Positions 55,411-64,000 of a DNA stretch of 64,000 bases are shown in pieces. Numbering within the stretch: position 1 is the stretch's first letter; each line of letters starts with the position of its first letter. Source of the stretch: Phaeotremella fagi. Its lineage: Eukaryota; Basidiomycota; Tremellomycetes; Tremellales; Phaeotremellaceae. The notes under the pieces are model-generated. The model made no database searches. It was not told the origin of the DNA and was given only the letters and a program-made list of their open reading frames with translations. Made by a program: the position numbers and the translations under genes. Location of the stretch: contig BCHU01000005.1 of the NCBI GenBank assembly GCA_001599715.1, positions 1,488,001 through 1,552,000 on the forward strand, written 5' to 3'.

Positions 55411-57089
55411 CTACTCTCTCATCGGACTAGTCATCCTACCACCTACATTCACTTCCTCACTACCTCTAGCCCATTCCCTTATCCCAGCCACAAAGCCGTT
55501 ACCTCCCACTGTATCATCATTGGTATTTGTGGCTGACCGAGGTACAGAGACCGAGGATGGTATAACAGAACTCGTGTTGGACGTCGTATTCGTTATCACA
55601 GATTGATCTTGATTATCTGTCTCAACACATTCGACAGTATTTGTCGAAGGATCCACGTCCATTTCACAATCCTGAGGAGCCGTCACTATGACCGAAGAAT
55701 CCGCATTAGCCTCCACAGGAGTTGGTTCAGCCACCGTCTGATGTTGAACACCGTCTTGACCACCAGAGCTAGGACCAATCCTAGCTCGGCTTCTACCTCT
55801 CTCATCTAAAGATTCCTTCGGTTTCTGTTCCTCCACCACAACAGGTCGGTTCGTGTCTTCCAAACCTCCCTCAACTTTTGTCTCACTCTCCCGTCCTTCC
55901 CAATAACCAAGTAATCGATCTCCGTATCTCTGCATCTCTTCTAGAGGTATAACTAATCTGAAATCGTTCAGTAATAAGAACTGTAGTTCCAATTGATTGA
56001 GTTCATGAGGTGGCAAACCTCCAACTTTGGCGTATCTCGAGTTGGTATAAAAGACATCTAGCGGTAGCTTCGTTAGTACACATGCCCTCACGTCCTTTTT
56101 ACCCATCACTTACCCGAAAAGAATTTGCTAGCAACAGTAACACCAGCAATAACCAATCGATGAACATTATAACTATCAATCGCGAAACCCCTTCCACCTT
56201 GAGAATTACCAACCACGGTTGAAGTTCCACCGACCCCAGCAGCCGTACCCAATTTCGACATTCTATCGAAATAAACCAAAAGACCCAAGAAAACTTCGTT
56301 AGTCGTTGGACAATATTTAAGTATTCTCAATAAATACGATTCGATCGATATAGACGGTATATGTCTAGCATGGAATGAAAGTAATGAAGAAGGATGAGAT
56401 AATGATGTTAAAGACGCCGTAAACATTTTGGGTGTGTTTGAGAAATTGAACGAATGCCTTTCCTTGGTTGGTGTTGATGTTGTTGATTTGCTGTTGTTAT
56501 GATTATGATTGTGATGATGTAAAGTGGGATTAGATTGATGATGTGTGATATCAGGTGAATCGAATAGAGCACTGGTAGGAGATGGATGATTGACATGAGA
56601 AGTTGAAGATCTTCTTGAACTAGTTTCGTTATCCTGTGTCGTAACAACATGAGGACCAGAACCCTCATCCCCCCCACCCCCATGATCATCAGATTCAGGT
56701 CTCAGAAGATCATTGGCAGAAGCGATCTGCTGTAACAGCGACGCCAGTAATCGTAAAAGCGTAGTAGTTGGGAAAGTAGCGAGATCTAAATGAGGAGTGA
56801 TAGGTCGAGCAGGGGAACTGGTTCTTGAGAATGCTGTTTCCGGAGAATGAGGTCGAGGTTTAGGTGATTTGATCGAACCATTACCATTGATATTTCTATG
56901 ACGAATCGTAGAGAGTTCATTGGAATCGTATTCCTCTCTTGAATGTGAGTTGGGAGTTGGACGCTGTCTCACTCGACTTGGACCAGCGACGTTGTCCGTT
57001 GTCAGTCCCGAATGAGTGTCATCTATTGTCATCCTTCGTACACCACGAGAACTAGACCCAATTCCAGATTCACCATCTTCTTCTGTCAT
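55411..57089 (-). CDS. Pho80-like cyclin (partner of a Pho85-type kinase)
   Basis: Two exons (57089 to about 56116, then to 55411) joined by an intron GTAAGT...CGCTAG that restores ASKFFSDVFYTNSRYAKVGG. About 540 residues. The cyclin box is split: LDLATFPTTTLLRLLASLLQQIASANDLL, then a Ser/His-rich insert, then FHARHIPSISIESYLLRILKYCPTTNEVFLGLLVYFDRMSK, FAIDSYNVHRLVIAGVTVASKFFS, and LPPHELNQLELQFLLLNDFRLVIP. These blocks are the Pho80/PCL signature (NISIxxYxxRxxK...HRxxxxxxxxxxK...YAKVGGxxxxELNxLExxFL). The N-terminal 100 and C-terminal 180 residues are disordered, Ser/Thr/Val-rich. The partner would be a Pho85-like kinase acting in phosphate, glycogen or polarity signalling; which one cannot be told. 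Confidence 0.87.
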
Positions 57090-57460
57090 GTATGGATTTG
57101 CTGTTTGGTGTCGAAGTGCGTTGTTGAAGATTATAGATTGGATTGTGGAGGGTTTGTTATTTGATATTTCTGCTTCTCGGTTGCAGTGAAGTGGGAGGGG
57201 GGTGTGATACAGTGAGTGAGTGAGTTGGTGACCTAGTTGAGAGGTGTAGATATTAAGAAGATATAGATATGATTAAGATATAAGATGAAGTAGACTAAAT
57301 AACCTACCATTACCACCACTACCACTATTACGATATAAATCAACAACGTGCTCACTCACTGCTCACTGTAATTGCTTGGTGTGGCACTTATAACGTCAAC
57401 ATTTCAATTCATCGTATATATATTATTCATTTTTATTCGTACACAACCCCCTCTCATAGC
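57090..57460. other. Intergenic
   Basis: About 370 bases without a gene; GATATAGATATGATTAAGATATAAG-type AT-rich stretch near 57250-57290, promoter side of the cyclin gene. Confidence 0.45.
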
Positions 57461-60327
57461 CTACTCTTCACTCTCCTCACGCATCTCAGCGAGACGGCGA
57501 CGCATAGCCTTCAGTATGGTCATCAGCTTCGAAATACAAAGAAACTAAACAATCACTCACCTTCTCAGTCTTCGTCGGTGGTACTTTTCTGCAGATCAAC
57601 GCTCCAACCTGAATCTCCGTTAGTCGACTGAAAACACCCAACCCAACTCACCAAAGCCATCAATCCCCCGAACCTCAATACCCAAGCCACCCCGTTCTTA
57701 CTAGTTCTCTCACCTTCCACAAACCCAGAAGATTCTCCATCAGCAAGTTTGAAAATTACCGAAGCCACCACTGCGATCTACACAATTTGCAATTAATCTC
57801 TTTTGAAGCAAAGCGGATAAGTGGAAGTTGACGTACAATGAATTGAGGGAAAACAATTGCTAAATTATGAATACCCATCACGGTTCCACCAGCAACTGGA
57901 CCTGAACCTGAATATTCAACTCTATCACCTGCGTTTTCCACATCAGCAGTTGAGAAACTTCTAGTTAGTGGTGTCCGTTCATCAGGTCGACTTGGTGACG
58001 AAGGATTTGAGCGCCATGGACCTAAGGGAGTCGATGCTGCTCGTCCATGACGTGGTCTTGCTGATTGAGGACCATTTGGGTCGCGAGCTGGTGCAGTTCG
58101 GGATGACGTCTCTCGAGTTCGATTGGCTGCGTGGGCTTGATCGTCCATTTCTTTCAAGAACTGGGATATGAGCTTGGTTCAATTCTTATAACCTTACCTC
58201 CATGATAATACTGTTCAAAAGGTGATTAGTGAGTGTATCATGCATCAAAGCTTGGCTTACGCAAAAGGTCTATACGTTGTTAGCAATTTCTCATCAGACT
58301 GGAAATAGACTTACACCCAACATGCAACAGCCCAACAGATACCCACAAGGGCAATAGCGATTGTTGCCTATGTCATATCAGATATCATATGAAAGTCTTT
58401 TGCAAGTAATGACCCACCTGCCAAACGGTTTTGATGAAGAAAGTAGAGAACATGATAAGTCCAAATAATACCAAAGCTGCCGTCCATATATTCCTCAACA
58501 TGAAAGGCACTGGTATCGAGTATCAGCATACTGTGAAAAGTAACCAAAGGGACTCACTAGTAGGTAACTTCAATGGACGACCTTCTCTAGCTGCCTCCGC
58601 TTTCCATTGTCTGACCATCTCCCTAATCCTCTCCATTTCAATATCATCCTCATCCTCACTATCGTCAGCATCCCCATCTTCACTCTGACCTAAGCTCTTC
58701 TTTTCATCGTTAGGTTTCAAAAGACGTTGATCACGAGCTGCAAGGTATGGTAGAAGTGTACCAGCGAAGATAGCCACTGATGTATTCCTTAGTTCATGGA
58801 AAGTACTTCGTCGAAAGGTTACTTACCAAAAGAATAGATTAACAGGGCAAGACTGCCGGCTCGAGTAGCTTTGTCGATATCGGGTTCATGTCCAATTTCT
58901 TGAGCCATCACCTCGGCTACCCAGGTGGTAGAATAGAAAAGGTAAGGGAACCAACCCATAAAGGCTGCAATTTGGACCTGAACAGTTGTCTGTCAGCTCT
59001 AAATCTACTTAATAATACTCTCGTAACTGACCAAGCAAACTCTTCGGACAGGTTTAGGAAGATGTAGAACAGCATCGTAAATTGTCCAAATGATATCACG
59101 TAATTTTCTGAGATTTTCAATCAGAAACCGTCTTAGAAACATCGACTTCTCTACCACTCACGATTTCCTTTCACCAAAGATACTTTCTCTTTCCTCCTCC
59201 TCGTTCGTCCAACAAGTAATCCAAACAGTAACGACCAAAAGTATTAAAGCGACTATACAAACTTTTCTAAACTGTCCACCACCAACTAAACGGATGATCG
59301 GGAAATGACTGAGATTTAAAAATCCCATTGTGAAACCGACAATATTTCCTACGTGATTGAATCTACCGTGCCAGGCGTTTGCTGATGCTAGTTGTTCACC
59401 TGGTGTGATATCTAGAACGAGATTACGGAGAGAAGCTTGAAGACTGTTACTGTTAGCTTCTCGTCCTTGGCATTTGGACTCCATAGCAACTCACGCGTTG
59501 AGAGCGAAATCTAAACAGTAGAAACAGAACACTGCAATCCCAATAGCCGTATTCTTCACCTGTCACAATGTCAGCCATACCAATCAGAACAGTATACAAA
59601 TACCGCCTACCAAAGACAGATATCTAGGATCCCAATCCCCCTGACCACCACCGAACAAATCCACAAAAGCTTTAGCGATAGGTTCAGTGAAAGCCAGTCC
59701 CAAACCGCTAAGAACCAGTAAAATGGTCGAAGCGACTATCCAATATCTTCTCCTAAATCTCGATAGAGATGAATCTGAGATCGCACCGATTAATGGTTGA
59801 GCTACTAGACCTGATATTGGCCCTGCTAACCAAACTAGCGAGGTTAGTTGTTCAGACAATCCTAGAGAGAGGAGGTAGGGTGTTCCGTAGCCTAACTCGC
59901 TGAAGGAATAGTTAATACATCGTGTAACGATTGTTGAAAGGGTTACTTACACGGTCCAAGCAATCTACGAATTTCATCAATTAAGATCCCTCCCAGATTT
60001 AAATAAATCAAAATTTAAAAAACCCACCTGACTCCCACCCATCGAAACCGTCAAAGCCATTAACCTCCAAGTCGACATCTTCCCACCTCTCTCCTTCTCC
60101 TTCTTCGTACCACCCTCACGTCCACGAGATCTACTCCTACTCCTACTCCCCTCACCAGATTCTTCTTCTACAGATGATAAATGCCATCCTGATCTTTGTG
60201 TTCGATTTGGAGCTGAATCAGTTTCTGGAACGGTCGGTTTCGGTGACGACCGGAGGAGCGAGGAGAGTGAGGTGTATTGATGTTTTGGTGTGGGTGTCGG
60301 TGAGGTGTTGGGAGATGTTGTTGACAT
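57461..60327 (-). CDS. GPH/SLC45-type sugar-proton symporter (sucrose/alpha-glucoside transporter-like)
   Basis: Twelve or so short exons from ATG 60327 to 57461. The N-terminal 95 residues are Ser/Pro and Arg/Glu-rich (RSRSRSRGREGGTKKEKERGGK). The first segments carry the family signature MALTVSMGGSQIAWTVELGYGTPYLLSLGLSEQLTSLVWLAGPISGLVAQPLIGAISDSS, read across introns; GPISGLxxQPxxGxxSD is the conserved loop of SUT/SLC45 proteins. Next comes RFRRRYWIVASTILLVLSGLGLAF. Later parts include an ER-D-E acidic loop (EDGDADDSEDEDDIEMERI) between segments and a C-terminus IAVVASVIFKLADGES...VAWVLRFGGLMAL, GALICRKVPPTKTEK and KAMRRRLAEMREESEE. Fission yeast Sut1 moves maltose and sucrose. The substrate here is inferred only by family. 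Confidence 0.82.
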
Positions 60328-60682
60328 TTTTGTTTGGTGTTGAAGATGACGTTCTACTTGTAAATTCTTTTATGGATTTTTGTAGAAGAACGAACAAAGG
60401 AGCAGGTAGAAACGTGCCAGTAATTTGGGATTTGACTTGGCTGTAAGAGTTTGTAGTATGACGTTGTTGCTTTTGCTCGTTTTCTCGTTACCGTGTAGTG
60501 GCTACAAATGATCGCGTCTCAATTCAATTCTAGTGTCAAGTAGTTCAATTCCAAGATCACCTCTTCTCTTCCTTGTTGATGTCTATCGTTCAAATCAATC
60601 GATTCCTGAACAAAACATCATATGATACCAATGAAAACAAATGCAATGCATGAAACCTCCCCAAATTCAATCGCGACATCCA
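60328..60682. other. Intergenic between two genes on the same strand
   Basis: About 355 bases; it must hold the transporter promoter and the 3' UTR of the glucosyltransferase gene. Nothing else seen. Confidence 0.45.
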
Positions 60683-62253
60683 TCAATTATCCGACTTGAC
60701 CGCCTCACCAGACGGTAACACTTTATATCTCTGACCTCTCCAAACGACTACATCACCCGCCATAGCATATAACCAAATCGGCAAAGCCAAAACCTCTCTT
60801 ACACCCCAAGCCAAAATAAAAATTAAACTAGAAGAAGGTGGACCGACGTTTTTCACATTTGTTGATAAACTCTTTCTAACGCTCAAATCGACTGTTAACC
60901 AAAGAACCATGTGGACTATCCAAATCGCCCATATCGTTGCACCTAACAATCGAGATATTGCCCATGAACCGTATAGACCACAGATGATAGATTCAGTGAA
61001 CGGTTCAGCGAGAGTTGCAGCGAATGTCATCGATTTTCGTACCCTTATCCAACGAATTCGACGAGATATATAACCTTGTATTGTCAGTGCCCCAAGGAAA
61101 TCTAGAGCTACATCAGATGTCATAGAATGTGTTAGGTTGAGTTCGTGCCATATTGACAGTGCGATCATGTTATCTTCTGCTAGGAATGGTGCGAAACCGG
61201 CAAGTCCTTTTGGTGGGTTGAGAGATTGTTTGAGTGTCGGCGAAGGCGTAGTCAGAGATTCAACGTTGGTTTTGGAATACAGGTTCGCCTTTCCAACAAC
61301 ACAGGATTCGATTTTCGTAGCATTCTAAGATAGTGATCATTGAGAATTTCCTGTTGAGTAGGTGGAATCACTCACAATAGCCAAATACATCTTTGCATGA
61401 GTCGTATTCAAATACGCTTGTTCAATCAAACTCCCCCAAGTCTTCTGATAAACGATAGCAAAGGGGACTTGATGAATCAAACCAACCTCACCAGCCTGTG
61501 GAGGTTTCCTGGATCCACTCGATAACGTTGATTCTAGATCATCGACAGAACCGAATGGTTGATCCAAGAATGCATCCACTGCACGACCCAGTGTTCCAGG
61601 TAAAACAGCAATTGTAACGTCAATCACCCAGAGGAGATCGTATTGAGCTTCTTTAAATGGTAACATTAGATTATTGACTTTTGGGTTAACACCGATAATC
61701 TCATTGTCTGTAAACTAATCAGCGAATTTCAACATAAAATCAAGATTGGTCATACTGATGATAATTCTAGCCGATATCTCTGGGTATTTCTCCATGATCA
61801 TCCTCACTACCGGTAAAGCTTCATCATTTTCATCCTGAACAGCGAAGAGGACTTCGAATTTTGGATAATCGAGTTTCATAACTGATTCAAGGGTGTTGTA
61901 CATGTTGGTGTCCAACCCACATAAAGGTCTGATGATTGATACACCGGGGACCGAGGTTGATGGTAGACTATCTAGACGTGATGGAATGGATTTCCCACTA
62001 TAACGGTTTTGACTGTGCAATTATCAGAGTGTCAGTAAGAGTCATGTCTTCAAGTGTGAGTTCTATGAACATGGTACTCACGCAGTTCTCCATCCAAGAA
62101 GACATACTGCCCAGATGAAACACCAACAGGCGAAGAGAACAAGTGCTGCAACGAATGAGAACACGCCTTCTAAGTAAAGTCAGTTGAATTTTCATCCTGA
62201 ATATAGGTAGATTTATAGCTTAATGAACAACGTAAATACTCACCTTGTGCCAT
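60683..62253 (-). CDS. GCS1: Ceramide glucosyltransferase (GT21)
   Basis: Makes glucosylceramide from UDP-glucose and ceramide in the Golgi/ER membrane. Start at 62253: MAQ joins by splicing to an N-terminal membrane anchor (EGVFSFVAALVLFACWCFIWAVCLLGW). Catalytic features: GVSIIRPLCGLDTNMYNTLESV, FEVLFAVQDENDEALPVV (D1 region), YDLLWVIDVTI (D2 region, Asp kept), APFLAEDNMIAL (D3, ED) and the closing RRIRW, that is the D,D,D,(Q/R)xxRW pattern of processive-type GT21 enzymes. C-terminal segments: SWAISRLLGATIWAIWIVHMVLWLTVDL and SSSLIFILAWGVREVLALPIWLYAMAGDVVVWRGQRYKVLPSG. In Cryptococcus the Gcs1 enzyme is needed for growth at neutral pH and for virulence. Six or so introns. Confidence 0.92.
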
Positions 62254-62413
62254 AATGTTAAGTTGATTTTAATAACAACACGAATCAAGAAAGAAGGACG
62301 AAGAAAGTCAAATGATGTTTACGAGGTTGAACTCGACTTTTGATTTTGCCTCCACTTTTATTTTGATTTCTTCGTCTTCAACAACCAGCATTAAGCCTTT
62401 GTATCCATTAACA

Positions 62414-63516
62414 ATGTCAACCAAACGTCCATCCCCAGTATTGAAGCACGCCTTGGATCTCCCGATATTCCGTAAACTCGCAGACAAAAGGGTGGTGTTA
62501 GCATCAGCTAGTCCAAGACGTAAAGATATCCTAGAGACCGCTGTAAGTCCAACCCAATCATTTATCTCGCTAAAATCGAATGAACAGGGATTCAAACCTG
62601 AGATCATTCCTTCAACTTTCGAAGAGAATCTACCGAAATCTGCTTATGCGGGACATTACGCTGATTATCCAATTGCTACGGCGGCTGAGAAGGTTTGTAT
62701 ATGATTTGAGGGGACACTGACGAAAGGCTTTAGAAGTTTATGAGAGATTGATCAAATTGGATGATAGAGATCCTGCTGATTTGGTTATAAGTGGTAAGTA
62801 CCTCGTATATCTGTCCGGGATGTGGGTATCACTCACAAGTTCTGGTAGCTGATACGGTGGTCATATTCCCTCCTGAGAAAGATTGTGAGGAGGGTGGTGA
62901 TTCGCAAGGCGAAACTTCTGAAATCTTGGAAAAACCCGCATCGAAAGCTGAGCAGGTGAGTGTTATTCTTAATTTCAATTATATTGATTTTGGGGTAGAT
63001 ATTGATGGAACTCATATTAGACTCGTTCTTTACTGGCAATGTCGGGGAGAAGATGTGAGATCGTAACAGGCGTGACGATCATTTACCCAACACTAGAAGC
63101 TCCTGGTTACAAGATACAGTGAGTATATCGTGTATCAGACCATAAATCATAACCTGACTCTTGATCTCAGATCAATATCCAGTTCAACGATTCTAACATT
63201 CTACGAAAACTCGGTTAGTGATAAGCCAGATGCATGGTGCCCAACTAACGCTGAAATTCGATTTTAGAGAGAAACGATAGAAGCCTATGTGGCAAGTAAT
63301 GAAGGGATTGATCGAGCTGGTGGATTCGCAGCTCAAAGTCTTGGTGGGATATTAGTTGAGAAAGTTGAAGGTAGTTTCGATAATGTTGCTGGGTAATTTC
63401 GTCATCTCCTCCAATTCGGTTTTTTTGGGCTGACTAGGTGATTCAGTTTCCCCTCATCGATGTTCTGGAGATGGTTATCCGATCTCAACGCTGATGGTAT
63501 GTTCGATGAGATGTAG
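62414..63516 (+). CDS. Maf/ASMTL-type nucleotide pyrophosphatase
   Basis: Spliced protein with the Maf signature: KRVVLASASPRRKDIL (SxSxRR phosphate loop), GFKPEIIPSTFEENLP, YPIATAAEKALEVYE, LVISADTVVIF with the catalytic Asp, TRSLLAMSGRRCEIVTGVTIIYP, and ETIEAYVASNEGIDRAGGFAAQSLGGILVEKVEGSFDNVAGFP. Family enzymes hydrolyse non-standard or modified nucleoside triphosphates (dTTP/UTP-like). The start at 62414 (MSTKRPSPVLKHALDL) is used; in-frame ATGs at 62312 and 62315 would add about 33 residues, Ser/Thr/Phe-rich with little acid, a possible mitochondrial presequence. The intron between AEQ and TRSLL ends at CATATTAG; another reading breaks the family match. It is divergent from GCS1 with about 160 bases between starts. 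Confidence 0.85.
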
Positions 63517-63572
63517 GAGAGTGGATTGTAGATGATGCTGTAGGATTCAATATACATATGATAGACTGTCCC

Positions 63573-64000
63573 TCATAACACTACCTCCCTCTCCTCCACT
63601 GCTATGACGACTTTTCTTTTTTCGTACACTGCATATACTTCTTCTTGCTCCAAGTATCTTCCTCCGGCTTTCAATCCAACTTGTGCTACCATCAATGGAT
63701 CCTGACGATGATCTGAATCCGGTGTTGACTGTATGGGAGTCAAAGTGTAGATGACTTCCAAAGCTGATAAGACACCTCCATAAGCGGACGAGATACCTTT
63801 TCGTCAGTGTCACGATAGTTGATGGGACGCCTACCTGTATCGATAATTATGATAGAAGCGTTACATCTGTGGACGATCTTCTCGAAATCCGGTGTATGAC
63901 CCTATAAACCATTTCAGTTTGAAAAATTCAACTTCCACTCACCCCAATGATCCTCTTGACACCCAATTTCTCTTTCAATTCATCAGCCCAACGACAAACC
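63573..64000 (-). CDS. Metallophosphatase of the PPP/SLP-like type, 5' part outside the window
   Basis: Only the C-terminal exons are here: CRWADELKEKLGVKRIIG, GHTPDFEKIVHRCNASIIIIDT, GISSAYGGVLSALEVIYTL, then a variable end (MVAQVGLKAGGRYLEQEEVYAVYEKRKVVIA) and stop at 63573-63575. The GHTP His and the DTGISSAYGG block are typical of calcineurin-like phosphoesterases close to Shewanella-like phosphatases in fungi. Ends convergent with the Maf gene, 56 bases apart. Substrate unknown. Confidence 0.75.

Noticed and set aside
1..64000. CRISPR arrays, insertion sequences, retrotransposons, telomeric or rRNA repeats
   Set aside because: Looked for by eye on both strands; only short microsatellites and one gene duplication were found.

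Overview
This window is nuclear DNA of a basidiomycete yeast or filamentous fungus. The best fit is a Tremellomycete of the Cryptococcus/Kwoniella type, although I could not run a search to place it. The reasons are: genes broken by many short introns (about 50-60 nt, GTNNGT...YAG, with CTAAC/CTGAC-like branch sites), dense genes on both strands, a Zn2Cys6 regulator, an FHA plus forkhead regulator of Fhl1 type, fungal ceramide glucosyltransferase, and a tRNA gene with an intron. No bacterial, viral, transposon or CRISPR content was seen. Exon boundaries were worked out by hand from splice sites and family alignment known from memory; starts and ends are firmer than inner exons.

Left part (1-12,500): the 5' portion of a methylcrotonoyl-CoA carboxylase beta gene (leucine breakdown, cut by the left edge), a secreted two-LysM protein, a quinone-oxidoreductase-like MDR enzyme behind a perfect CRE site, a pair of related genes of unknown function of which the second is broken by an 11-nt tandem duplication and an in-frame stop, a conserved fungal protein of unknown role, and a head-to-tail duplication of a small secreted four-cysteine protein gene with its promoter.

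Middle (12,900-36,000): a single-pass cell-surface protein, a COA8-like mitochondrial factor, the ribosome-assembly factor BUD22, P5C dehydrogenase (PUT2, proline use), the small subunit of DNA polymerase delta, a large-subunit catalase with CRE-like sites upstream, a small unknown gene, tRNA-His, a Ras-like GTPase, a Zn2Cys6 transcription factor, an ABHD11-like hydrolase and an aldo-keto reductase.

Right part (36,700-64,000): a membrane protein with a long acidic tail, an RTC4-domain protein, a very large Fhl1-like regulator, an intronless orphan, a nucleotide-sugar transporter of the GDP-fucose type, an amino-acid permease with an unusually long N-terminus, a small doubtful gene, a Pho80-like cyclin, a GPH/SLC45-type sugar transporter, ceramide glucosyltransferase, a Maf-family pyrophosphatase and a metallophosphatase cut by the right edge.

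Most genes are unrelated housekeeping neighbours, as is usual in fungi. The parts that look new are the duplicated secreted genes (10,671-12,446), the decaying paralogue (7,225-7,883), the orphan at 47,400-48,398, stop-free in-frame introns in two genes (one splitting a DNA-binding domain), an FHA domain split by about 300 residues, and a short near-palindrome TACNGTA that recurs almost only outside coding sequence.
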